Of a stretch of DNA of 64,000 nt, positions 33,963-41,190 are shown in pieces. Source of the DNA: Streptomyces sp. LHD-70 (GTDB taxonomy: Bacteria; Actinomycetota; Actinomycetes; Streptomycetales; Streptomycetaceae); the NCBI RefSeq assembly GCF_031157275.1, contig NZ_JAVIFW010000012.1, positions 124,001-188,000 of the forward strand, read 5' to 3'. Made by a program: the position numbers and the translations under genes. The notes under the pieces are model-generated. The model was not told where the DNA came from. It saw only the letters and a list, made by a program, of their open reading frames with translations, and made no database searches. Each line of letters starts with the position of its first letter. Positions within the stretch are counted from its first letter, which is position 1.

Positions 33963-34172
33963 TCAGGCGCCGGCGACGTTGAGGTTCACCGTCCCGTTCT
34001 GCAGAGACGCCCCACCCTCCGCGACGATGCCGTGGCCGGCCAGCTCGACGCCGCCGAATCCGTGGAGCCCGCTCTGGTCGCCGTGCAGGGCCAGGGCGGC
34101 GGCGCCGCCGGCCACGGCGTCCAGGGCGTCGTCGGCGATCTCGCGGGTCTCGATCTGGGCGTTGTGGTTCAT
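33963..34172 (-). CDS. Small double-glycine leader-type peptide (candidate RiPP/bacteriocin-like precursor)
   Basis: ATG 34170-34172 lies behind GAAGGA (69 aa). The first 23 residues have the form of a bacteriocin or Nif11-type leader: acidic, ending with the conserved IADDALDAVAGG. The remaining 46 residues are Gly/Ala/His-rich and low in charge (HGDQSGLHGFGG, VAEGGASLQNGTVNLNVAGA), with no Cys, two Ser and one Thr. That argues against a lanthipeptide or disulfide bacteriocin. No modification enzyme or C39 peptidase transporter is visible in the window. A strong terminator follows the stop. It could be an orphan precursor served in trans, or a small protein that keeps a leader-like N-terminus. 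Confidence 0.6.
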   Translation of the reverse strand: MNHNAQIETREIADDALDAVAGGAAALALHGDQSGLHGFGGVELAGHGIVAEGGASLQNGTVNLNVAGA

Positions 34173-34283
34173 GAGGAACGCTTCCTTCGTTGGGCGAACG
34201 GTGCGTGAGTCGGCCGAACTCACTTGTGACAGCGCACCCGGACGGCTCCGTGTCACACCTGCGCGGGAGGTTCACCGAGGGCG

Positions 34284-34334
34284 CACCAAGTAAGCCGATA
34301 TGCCGGTCATACGGCATGCACCAAGATCACCAAG
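34284..34334 (-). promoter_or_regulatory. Repeated CACCAAG motifs around a palindrome upstream of the small peptide
   Basis: CACCAAG occurs at 34284, 34319 and 34328. Between the first two lies GCCGATATGCCGGTCATACGGC (34294-34315), an imperfect palindrome. The group sits 112-165 bp before the peptide start and about 70 bp from the end of the next gene. It looks like a regulatory array. Confidence 0.4.
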
Positions 34335-34403
34335 TGTCCGCGGATTGGGGTGTTGTGAGGTCAAGTCAGGACATCCGGCGAGCCGTCGGGCACCGGCACC
34401 TGC

Positions 34404-35159
34404 TCAGTCCTTCGGCGCCCGGTGCGACGTGCGTACGGCCGGTGCCGGGGCCTGCGCGGACTTCGTCACGTCGGCGACCAGCTCGGCCACATCAGGGCCG
34501 TACGCCTGGGAGTTGACGACCTTCAGGAGCAGGACGAAGGAGTTCGTGCCGTGCTTGCGGGACAGGCGCTCGTGGTGGCGGGCCAGATAGCGGGTCGCCG
34601 CCTGGTGTGTGATCGCCCGCTGGCCGCAGAAGAGGAACACCGGCCGCGCCTGCCCGCCCTGGCCCGCGGTCAGGCGGGCGAGTACGACGTACTCGGCGCG
34701 GCCCGGCTCCATCCGGTACCGCTCGCTGCCGATCTGGAACGCACCCCGGTCCGGGCCCGGCTCCGGCTCGGAGTTGACCCGTATGCCCGGAAGCATCGCG
34801 TGCAGATGCGCGGCCATGCGGCGGTTGGACGCGGGGCCGCCCACGCAGAACTCCGTGCGCTCGCCGAAGCCCTCCTTGACGGTGTCGTGCGCGATCACCT
34901 GGGCGTGCGCGCCGCACTCCTTGATCAGGGCGGAGAGTTCGAGCAGCGAGAACATGTCCGTGCGCGACACCGTGAGCTCCGGGCCCGCCGCGTCACGGTT
35001 CACGACCAGCAGGGTCTCCGCGTTGTCGGGCAGCCCGAAGAAGGCCTGCTTCCGCCGGAGCCCCCGCTTCCACAGGTACGTACGGGCGAACCAGCCGAGG
35101 CACAAGAGGATCCCCGCCGCGAACGCGCCGACGACAACGTACACAAGGTCTTCACTCAT
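34404..35159 (-). CDS. Membrane-anchored protein of unknown function
   Basis: The 251-aa protein has one N-terminal transmembrane helix (LVYVVVGAFAAGILLCLGWF) followed by a basic stop-transfer segment (KRGLRRKQ). The rest is a soluble alpha/beta domain, probably cytoplasmic: AETLLVVNRDAAGPELTVSR, LELSALIKECGAHAQVIAHD, TEFCVGGPASNRRMAAHLHA, GAFQIGSERYRMEPG, YVVLARLT, VFLFCGQRAITHQAA. The alternating strands and GG loops suggest a nucleotide- or ligand-binding Rossmann-like fold, but I do not recognise the family. It lies upstream of the small peptide gene on the same strand, 231 bp away. Confidence 0.7.
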   Translation of the reverse strand: MSEDLVYVVVGAFAAGILLCLGWFARTYLWKRGLRRKQAFFGLPDNAETLLVVNRDAAGPELTVSRTDMFSLLELSALIKECGAHAQVIAHDTVKEGFGERTEFCVGGPASNRRMAAHLHAMLPGIRVNSEPEPGPDRGAFQIGSERYRMEPGRAEYVVLARLTAGQGGQARPVFLFCGQRAITHQAATRYLARHHERLSRKHGTNSFVLLLKVVNSQAYGPDVAELVADVTKSAQAPAPAVRTSHRAPKD

Positions 35160-35286
35160 GGGCGGGCACTCTAGCCCTTGCCGTCGAACTCCCGTCTACC
35201 CCGCGGCGCACCGGTGTTCGAGAGGGTCCTGACGTGTTCGCGGCGTGAAGTTACGCTGCGCAGACAGTCGTTGACCGGAGGTACGG

Positions 35287-37098
35287 ATGCGTCGTCCAGT
35301 TGCGCGGAATCTGTCGCTGCTCGCCGTTTCGGGCGCTTTGGTGGCGGTGGGGGCGGCCGCGCCCCCTTCGTCGACCGCGGCTCCGGGTGCGACGCCACCA
35401 CCGCCGAAGTCGCCGGTCGCGGTCGGGTACGGCGGGGCCGTGTCCAGCGTCGACCCGGATGCCTCCGCCGCGGGCATCGAGGTGCTGCGCAAGGGCGGCA
35501 ACGCGGTGGACGCCGCCGTCGCCACGGCCGCCGCGCTCGGCGTCACCGAGCCGTACTCGGCGGGCATCGGCGGCGGCGGGTACTTCGTCTACTACGACGC
35601 GAAGTCCGGCAAGGTGCACACGGTCGACGGCCGGGAGACGGCGCCGGCCAGTGCGGACAGCGAGCTGTTCGTCGAGGACGGCAAGCCGCTGCCCTTCGAC
35701 GCCGCGATGACCAGCGGCCTCAGTGTCGGTACGCCGGGCACACCCGCCACCTGGGACGCGGCCCTCGACGCCTGGGGCAGCCGCTCGCTGCGCCAACTCC
35801 TCAAGCCCGCCGAGCGGTTGGCGGCCCAGGGCTTCGTCGTGGACGACACGTTCCGCGCGCAGACCGCCGCCAACGAGGAGCGCTTCGCCGACTTCCCCGC
35901 CTCCGCCGAGCTGTTCCTGCCCGGGGGCGAGCTCCCGGCCGTCGGCTCGGTCTTCAAGAACCCCGACCTGGCGGATACGTACGCCGAGTTGGGCCGCAAG
36001 GGCAGCCGCGCGATCTACCACGGCAAGCTCGCCGAGGAGGTCGTACGGACCGTCAACAATCCGCCGGTCGACCCGGACTCCGGGCGCGAGGCCCGCTCCG
36101 GTGATCTGACGACGGCGGACCTCGCCGGGTACTCGGTGAAGCGGCAGGCACCGAGCCGGTCCGAGTACCGGGGCCTCGACCTCTACTCGATGGCGCCCTC
36201 GTCGTCCGGCGGCACAACCGTCGGCGAGGCGCTGAACATCCTGGAGCGCACCGACCTGTCGAAGGCCAGTCAGGAGAAGTACCTGCACCGGTACATCGAG
36301 GCCAGCCGGATCGCCTTCGCGGACCGCGGGCGCTGGGTGGGCGACCCGGCGTTCGAGGACGTCCCCACGAAGGAGCTGCTCAGCCAGCGCTTCGCGGACT
36401 CCCGCGAGTGCCTGATCCGCGACGACAAGGCGCTCACCAGCCCGCTCGCGCCCGGCGACCCACGCGACCCGAAGCCGTGCGGCACCGGCGACAAGGCCGC
36501 GCCGACCACGTACGAGGGCGAGAACACCACGCATCTGACGGCCTCCGACCAGTGGGGCAACGTCGTCGCGTACACCCTGACCATCGAGTCCACCGGCGGC
36601 AGCGGCATCACCGTGCCGGGGCGCGGCTTCCTGCTCAACAACGAGCTGACCGACTTCTCCTTCGCCCCGGCGAGCCCGGACGTGCACGACCCGAACCTGC
36701 CGGGGCCGAGCAAGCGGCCGCGCTCGTCGATGTCGCCGACGATCGTCCTGAAGGACGGCCGTCCGGTGCTCGCGCTCGGCTCGCCCGGCGGCGCGACCAT
36801 CATCACCACCGTCCTGCAGACCCTCACCGGAGTGGTCGACCGTGGCCTGCCGCTCGTCGACGCGATCGCCGCACCGCGCGCCAGCCAGCGCAACGCCGCC
36901 GCCACCGAGCTCGAACCGGGCCTGTACGACAGCGAGTTGAGGAAGAAGCTGGAGTCCCTCGGACACGCCTTCAAGGAGAACCCGGAGATCGGCGCGGCCA
37001 CCGGAGTGCAGCGGCTGCCCGACGGGCGCTGGCTCGCGGCGGCGGAAAAGGTGCGAAGGGGTGGGGGCTCGGCCAGGGTGGTGCACCCGAGCTCTTGA
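35287..37098 (+). CDS. ggt: Gamma-glutamyltransferase, secreted
   Basis: The 603-aa protein starts at ATG 35287 after CCGGAGGTACGG. A signal peptide is present (LLAVSGALVAVGAAA). GGT motifs are complete: GGNAVDAAVATAAALGVTEP, GIGGGGYFVYYDA, DGRETAP, the autoprocessing and catalytic Thr in ENTTHLTASDQWGN (about 413), and the substrate-binding SSMSPTIVL and GSPGGATIITTV. It self-cleaves into two subunits and transfers or hydrolyses gamma-glutamyl groups of glutathione-like compounds outside the cell. The next gene starts 20 bp after its stop. Confidence 0.94.
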   Translation: MRRPVARNLSLLAVSGALVAVGAAAPPSSTAAPGATPPPPKSPVAVGYGGAVSSVDPDASAAGIEVLRKGGNAVDAAVATAAALGVTEPYSAGIGGGGYFVYYDAKSGKVHTVDGRETAPASADSELFVEDGKPLPFDAAMTSGLSVGTPGTPATWDAALDAWGSRSLRQLLKPAERLAAQGFVVDDTFRAQTAANEERFADFPASAELFLPGGELPAVGSVFKNPDLADTYAELGRKGSRAIYHGKLAEEVVRTVNNPPVDPDSGREARSGDLTTADLAGYSVKRQAPSRSEYRGLDLYSMAPSSSGGTTVGEALNILERTDLSKASQEKYLHRYIEASRIAFADRGRWVGDPAFEDVPTKELLSQRFADSRECLIRDDKALTSPLAPGDPRDPKPCGTGDKAAPTTYEGENTTHLTASDQWGNVVAYTLTIESTGGSGITVPGRGFLLNNELTDFSFAPASPDVHDPNLPGPSKRPRSSMSPTIVLKDGRPVLALGSPGGATIITTVLQTLTGVVDRGLPLVDAIAAPRASQRNAAATELEPGLYDSELRKKLESLGHAFKENPEIGAATGVQRLPDGRWLAAAEKVRRGGGSARVVHPSS

Positions 37099-37117
37099 TC
37101 AACTTCTAGGGGTCCCC

Positions 37118-37804
37118 GTGCGTGCGCTGAAGTCCGTGCCGAAGTCCTTCCTGGTTCCGGCCGCCCTCGCTCCCGTGCTCCTCGCCACGCTCGCGGCCCC
37201 GCCCGCGCGGGCCGAGGGGGACGGGGGAGCGGTGGCGGCCGCGCTCCTCGCCAGGGTCCAGGGCTGCGAGCAGCTCTCGAAGGGCAGGTTCCGTACGGAC
37301 GACGGGACGCCCGCGGACATCCCCGTCTGCGGCGGCAAGGGCGTCGTCCACTGGAAGGCCGACCTGGACATCGACTGCGACGGCCGCCCCAGCCGCGTCT
37401 GCAACAAGCGCACGGACCCCTACTTCCAGCCCACGACGGCCTTCCAGGACTCACGCGGCCGGCACCTCGACTCGGCGAAGCTGCCGTACGTCGTGGTGCC
37501 GGGCGCGAGCAAGCTGTGGAACCACCGCGAGGCCAAGGTCTGGGGCGGTGGGCTCGCCGCGATCGTCCACCGCGGCAAGGTGCAGTACGCGGTCGTCGGC
37601 GACACCGGCTCGACCGACCTGATCGGCGAGGCCTCGTACGCCACGGCCCGCGCCCTCGGCATCGACCCGCACCCGGTGCGGGGCGGGGCGGCGCGGGGCG
37701 TCACGTACATCTTCTTCCAGGGGTCGCAGGTGGGCCGGATCGAGAGCAGGGCGGATGCGGAGCGGGAGGGGGCGCGGTTGGCGGGGGAGTTCCTGGCGGG
37801 GTGA
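37118..37804 (+). CDS. Secreted GH75-type chitosanase
   Basis: The protein has 228 aa from GTG 37118. The signal peptide runs VPKSFLVPAALAPVLLATLA and is cleaved near ARAEG. The mature protein has the fungal-type chitosanase (GH75) pattern: HWKADLDIDCDGRPSRVCN, TAFQDSRGRHLDS, LPYVVVPG, YAVVGDTGSTDLIGEAS and a closing IFFQGSQVGRIES. Conserved Asp and Glu residues in DLDIDCDG and LIGEAS are the likely catalytic acids. It would cleave beta-1,4-glucosamine polymers. Confidence 0.82.
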   Translation: MRALKSVPKSFLVPAALAPVLLATLAAPPARAEGDGGAVAAALLARVQGCEQLSKGRFRTDDGTPADIPVCGGKGVVHWKADLDIDCDGRPSRVCNKRTDPYFQPTTAFQDSRGRHLDSAKLPYVVVPGASKLWNHREAKVWGGGLAAIVHRGKVQYAVVGDTGSTDLIGEASYATARALGIDPHPVRGGAARGVTYIFFQGSQVGRIESRADAEREGARLAGEFLAG

Positions 37805-37841
37805 GCGGGCCCCAAGAGCAAAATCAGCCCGTCCGGATAGC

Positions 37842-37905
37842 AAAATCAGCCCGTCCGGCGCTTGAGGACGAGCCCGCAGGGCGATCGACGGCGCCCGAGT
37901 CGACA
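37842..37905. repeat. Dispersed intergenic repeat, second copy
   Basis: Segments AAATCAGCCCGTCCGG, GAGGACGAGCCCGCAGGGCG and ACGGCGCCCGAGTC match the element at about 18257-18350, and CAGCCCGTCCGG is additionally doubled here (37826, 37849). CGTCC/GGACG can form a small hairpin. It lies between convergent genes. Confidence 0.7.
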
Positions 37906-37928
37906 GCGCGGGTCGGACGGCCACAAGC

Positions 37929-38696
37929 TCACAACACCGTAAGCACCCGGGGCCCCTCCTCTGTAATGGCCACGGTGTGCTCCGCATGCGCCGCCCGGCT
38001 CCCGTCGCAGGTGCGGAGCGTCCACCCGTCCCGGTCCGCGTAGTAGTCGTCCTTGCCGCCGGCGGTCAGCATCGGCTCGATCGCCAGGACCATGCCGTGC
38101 CGCAGCGGCATCCCGCGTCCGGGACGGCCCTCGTTCGGTACGCCCGGGTCCTCGTGCATCCGGCGGCCGATGCCGTGGCCGCCGAAGCCGTCGGGGATGC
38201 CGTAACCCGCCGTGCGGCAGACCGTGCCGATCGCGTGGGCGATGTCGCCGATGCGGTTGCCGACAACGGCGGCGGCGATGCCCGCGTCGAGGGCCGCGAA
38301 GGCCGTCTCCACGAGCCGGGTGTCGGCCGGGCGCGCCCTGCCCACGGTGAAGCTGACCGCCGAGTCGCCGACCCAGCCGCCGAGCCGGGCGCCGAAGTCG
38401 GCGGAGACCAGGTCGCCGTCGCGCAGCCGGTACCCGTCCGGGATGCCGTGCACGATCGCGTCGTTCACCGAGACGCACAGGGTCGCCGGGAACGGGGTCG
38501 GGGCGAAGCCCGGCCGGTACCCGAGGAACGGGGAGTCCGCGCCCGCCTCCCGCAGCACCTCGCGCGCCACCCGGTCGAGGTCGACGAGCCGGACGCCGAC
38601 GTCCGCCGCCTCCCGTACCGCCGTCAGTGCCTGGGCCACGACTCGGCCCGCTTCCCGCATCGCGTCCAGGGACGCGTCCGTCTTCAGTTCCACCAT
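37929..38696 (-). CDS. map: Type I methionine aminopeptidase
   Basis: The 255-aa protein has all five metal ligands: the two Asp in DLVSADFGARLGGWVGDSA, His in GGHGIGRRMHEDP, Glu in AIEPML and Glu in AAHAEHTVA; the substrate His lies in NDAIVHGIPDG. It removes N-terminal Met from new proteins. It lacks the zinc-finger N-terminal extension. The gene is not beside secY/infA as the housekeeping map usually is, so this is probably an additional copy. It diverges from a small XRE regulator, and operator-like ATACCGGTAT repeats lie right before its start, suggesting regulated expression. Confidence 0.93.
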   Translation of the reverse strand: MVELKTDASLDAMREAGRVVAQALTAVREAADVGVRLVDLDRVAREVLREAGADSPFLGYRPGFAPTPFPATLCVSVNDAIVHGIPDGYRLRDGDLVSADFGARLGGWVGDSAVSFTVGRARPADTRLVETAFAALDAGIAAAVVGNRIGDIAHAIGTVCRTAGYGIPDGFGGHGIGRRMHEDPGVPNEGRPGRGMPLRHGMVLAIEPMLTAGGKDDYYADRDGWTLRTCDGSRAAHAEHTVAITEEGPRVLTVL

Positions 38697-38706
38697 GCCA
38701 ATTACT

Positions 38707-38744
38707 ATACCGGTATTTCTATACCGTCATTACTGTACCGGTAT
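38707..38744. promoter_or_regulatory. ATACCGGTAT operator repeats between map and the XRE regulator
   Basis: ATACCGGTAT (38707-38716) and GTACCGGTAT (38735-38744) are palindromes whose centres are 28 bp apart. A half-site ATACCG lies at 38721-38726. They sit 11-48 bp before the map start and upstream of the XRE -10, as expected for a shared repressor. Confidence 0.7.
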
Positions 38745-38774
38745 AAGAATGGGCCGCCGCTGTAGACTGGCCGC

Positions 38775-39026
38775 ATGGTGCGCACCCCCCTCACCCCCGA
38801 AGAGCGCGAACGCGGCGAGCGGCTCGGCCGGTTGCTGCGCGAGGCGCGCGGCGAGCGGAGCATGACCGAGGTCGCGGCCAACGCCGGGCTCTCCGCCGAG
38901 ACGCTGCGGAAGATCGAGACGGGCCGCGCGCCCACCCCGGCGTTCTTCACCGTCGCCGCACTCGCCGGCGCCCTCGGCCTCTCCCTCGACGAGGTCCTGA
39001 CGCGCTGCGCACCCGTTCCAGCCTGA
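38775..39026 (+). CDS. Small XRE-family DNA-binding protein
   Basis: The 83-aa protein is a single helix-turn-helix domain: RLGRLLREARGERSMTEVAA, then NAGLSAETLRKIETGRAPTP as recognition helix, and ALAGALGLSLDEVLTR. A -10 element TAGACT ends seven bases before ATG, so the transcript is probably leaderless. Three palindromic half- or full sites lie between it and the divergent map gene, suggesting autorepression and control of map. The N-terminus LTPEERERGERLG resembles actinobacterial single-domain regulators. Confidence 0.88.
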   Translation: MVRTPLTPEERERGERLGRLLREARGERSMTEVAANAGLSAETLRKIETGRAPTPAFFTVAALAGALGLSLDEVLTRCAPVPA

Positions 39027-39061
39027 GCCCCGCCCGCCACGGGAGCCGCAGCGCGGCCGGG

Positions 39062-39112
39062 CAACACATCGCGCGGGGCGACGCATCGCGCGGAGCAACA
39101 CATCGCGCGGGG
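39062..39112 (+). repeat. 17-bp tandem repeat upstream of the alginate-lyase-family gene
   Basis: Three tandem copies: CAACACATCGCGCGGGG, CGACGCATCGCGCGGAG, then the first again. They end 27 bp before the ATG of the next gene. Confidence 0.85.
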
Positions 39113-39139
39113 CGTGACACGCCGGTGCACCCTGCTCGT

Positions 39140-40387
39140 ATGGCCACCCGACCGCGCCCTGCGCGCCGCGTACGCCCCGCACGCCGCGTACGCCCCGCAC
39201 GCCGTGGGCTCGCCGCCTGCGTCACCCTCGTCGCAGCCCTCGCCGCCGCCCCGCACGCCGTGGCCGCGTCCGCGCCGCGACCGGACGCACCCCGCGCCTT
39301 CACCCACCCCGGCGTCCTCCTCGACCGCGCACAGCTCGAAGCGCTCCGCGCCCACGTGGAGTCCGGCGCCGAACCCTGGGCCTCGGCCTACCGCGCGATG
39401 AACGCGAGCCGGTACGCCCAAGCCGCGTACCGCCCGCGTCCCGTAGCCGTCGTCGCCTGCAAGCCGTACAAGAACCCGCCCGCCTGCACCGCCGAGCGCG
39501 AGGACGCCGTCGCCGCCTACACCCAGGCGCTGCTCTGGTCGGCCACCGGGAAGCGGGCGCACGCCGAGAAGGCCGTGCAGATCATGGACGCCTGGTCGAA
39601 GGTCCTTCGCGACCACACCGAGGGCAACGCCGGGCTGCAGGCCGCCTGGGCCGGGTCCACCTGGGCGCGGGCCGCGGAGATCGTGCGGCACACGTACGAC
39701 GGCTGGCCGAAGGGGCGGGTCGCGCGCTTCTCGGACATGCTCCGCAACGCCTACCTCGGCGAGTTCGACGCCAAGGTCGCCGACTACAACGGCAACTGGG
39801 ACCTCACCATGACCGACGCGGCCCTCGCCATCGGTGTGTTCCTCGACGACCGCAAGGTGTTCGACCGTGCCCTCGCGCGGTTCCGGGCGCGCGTGCCCGC
39901 GTACTTCTATCTGCGCTCCGACGGGCCGCTGCCGCTCGCCCCGCCCGGCGGCACCGCCGACACCCCGGACAAGATCCGCGACTACTGGTTCGGGCAGCAG
40001 CGCTTCGTCGACGGCCTCGGCCAGGAGTCCTGCCGCAACTTCCAGCACGTCGGGTACGCCATCGCCGCCACCGCGCACACCGCTGAGACCGCGCACCACC
40101 AGGGCGTGGACCTCTACGGGGAGGTACGGGAACGGCTGCGCGCGGCAACGGAGTTGCACGCCGAGTACCAGCTCGGCGGCGAGGTGCCGACGTGGCTGTG
40201 CGGCGGTAAGCCCGAGCTGACCCTCGGCCCCGACCTCGAAGTGGTCCTCAACCACCTCAAGAACCGGCTCCATGTGCCCGTCCCCCACACCGAACGCCTC
40301 GCGAGCCGCACCCGCCCCGCCGGCACCGACGACCTCTTCGTCGCCTGGGAGACCCTCACCCACGCGGGCGGCCCAGGCACCTCCTAG
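39140..40387 (+). CDS. Secreted alginate lyase-family protein
   Basis: The 415-aa protein starts at ATG 39140. The N-terminus repeats RPARRV three times (DNA repeat of CGCCGCGTACGCCCCGCA type), then a hydrophobic signal (ACVTLVAALAAAPHAVAAS). The mature part is the helical alpha/alpha-toroid of the alginate-lyase family: HPGVLLDRAQLEALRAHVES, KAVQIMDAWSKVL, AWAGSTWARAAEIVRHTY, NGNWDLTMTDAALAIGVFLD, and the catalytic-region ESCRNFQHVGYAIAATAHTA. It would cut uronate-containing polysaccharides, though several members of the family act on other polymers. The substrate is not determined. Confidence 0.85.
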   Translation: MATRPRPARRVRPARRVRPARRGLAACVTLVAALAAAPHAVAASAPRPDAPRAFTHPGVLLDRAQLEALRAHVESGAEPWASAYRAMNASRYAQAAYRPRPVAVVACKPYKNPPACTAEREDAVAAYTQALLWSATGKRAHAEKAVQIMDAWSKVLRDHTEGNAGLQAAWAGSTWARAAEIVRHTYDGWPKGRVARFSDMLRNAYLGEFDAKVADYNGNWDLTMTDAALAIGVFLDDRKVFDRALARFRARVPAYFYLRSDGPLPLAPPGGTADTPDKIRDYWFGQQRFVDGLGQESCRNFQHVGYAIAATAHTAETAHHQGVDLYGEVRERLRAATELHAEYQLGGEVPTWLCGGKPELTLGPDLEVVLNHLKNRLHVPVPHTERLASRTRPAGTDDLFVAWETLTHAGGPGTS

Positions 40388-40421
40388 GAGGCGTCCGGCA
40401 GACACGTCCTAAGCTCCCCGC

Positions 40422-40841
40422 ATGACCCCCATGAACGCCGAACACCTCGGCCGCGTCCGCTACATCAGCCTCACCACGTACCGCCGGAACGGGGTCGGTG
40501 TCGCGACGCCCGTGTGGGTCGTGCGGTCCGGGGACGAGCTGTGGGTGTGGACGCGGAGCGACTCGTGGAAGGTCAAGCGGCTGCGCCGGGACAAGGCCGT
40601 GCGCGTGGCGCCCTGTGACGTACGCGGGCGGGTCGCGGAGGACGCGCCCGCCGTCGACGGCACGGCGCGCTTCCTCTACGCCGACGAGATGCCGCGCCTG
40701 CGCAAGCTCCTCGGCCGCAAGTACCGCCTGCAGTACTGGCTCCTGGACCTGCCCGCCACCCTCGTACGCCTCGGCAAGCGCCCGCACACCGGGATCGCCG
40801 TGACCCTCGGCGGCTCCGCGAAGAGCGCCGACGTCCCGTAG
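40422..40841 (+). CDS. PPOX-class F420-dependent oxidoreductase
   Basis: This 139-aa single split-barrel protein has RYISLTTYRRNGVGVATPVW at the N-terminus, DELWVWTRSDSWKVKRLRRD as the cofactor phosphate-binding segment, and RVAPCDVRGRV. The family uses deazaflavin F420 or FMN. The stop codon is formed at the TA target of the adjacent MITE-like element; because the right flank also begins TAG, the stop would be unchanged without the insertion. Confidence 0.88.
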   Translation: MTPMNAEHLGRVRYISLTTYRRNGVGVATPVWVVRSGDELWVWTRSDSWKVKRLRRDKAVRVAPCDVRGRVAEDAPAVDGTARFLYADEMPRLRKLLGRKYRLQYWLLDLPATLVRLGKRPHTGIAVTLGGSAKSADVP

Positions 40842-41066
40842 GCCCTGTCTTCAATCTCCCTCCCCCAGCTACCGCTGGGAGGTGCCCCCAGCCCCGCGAC
40901 GCCATGCACGCTCCCCCAGCCTCCGGCCGGGGGGACCCCCACTCGCCGCACCGGGCGAAGACCCAAGTAGCTCCGCTACGAGGGCCTGCGCCCGGCACGC
41001 CGAGAGCACGCACCTGACGCCGCGGGGCCGCCCTTCGGGCGACGACGGGAGATTGAAGACAGGGCC
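40841..41066. mobile_element. MITE-like element, 226 bp, perfect 20-bp terminal inverted repeats
   Basis: The left end GGCCCTGTCTTCAATCTCCC (40841-40860) is perfectly repeated inverted at 41047-41066. TA dinucleotides flank both sides (40839-40840 and 41067-41068), as for TA-targeting elements of the IS5 or IS630 type. The interior has no ORF of note but contains short GC hairpins (CCCCAGCTACCGCTGGG, CCCCAGCCTCCGGCCGGGGG). No transposase lies in the window, so mobility would need one in trans. Confidence 0.88.
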
Positions 41067-41190
41067 TAGGCCCTTCCGAACGTGCCCGGTGGAAAACTGC
41101 CCGTAGCCGCCCCGTAACACGCGGGGTGTGCAATGCGTGCCGGATGGGCGGACCGGAAGGGTCCGCTTCTACGCGACGGGGGCGAGCGGT

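Noticed and set aside
33963..34172. Lanthipeptide or thiopeptide precursor
   Set aside because: The core has no Cys and only three Ser/Thr, and no LanM, LanBC or cyclodehydratase gene is near.
39062..39112. CRISPR-like array
   Set aside because: Three adjacent 17-bp units without unique spacers form a plain tandem repeat.
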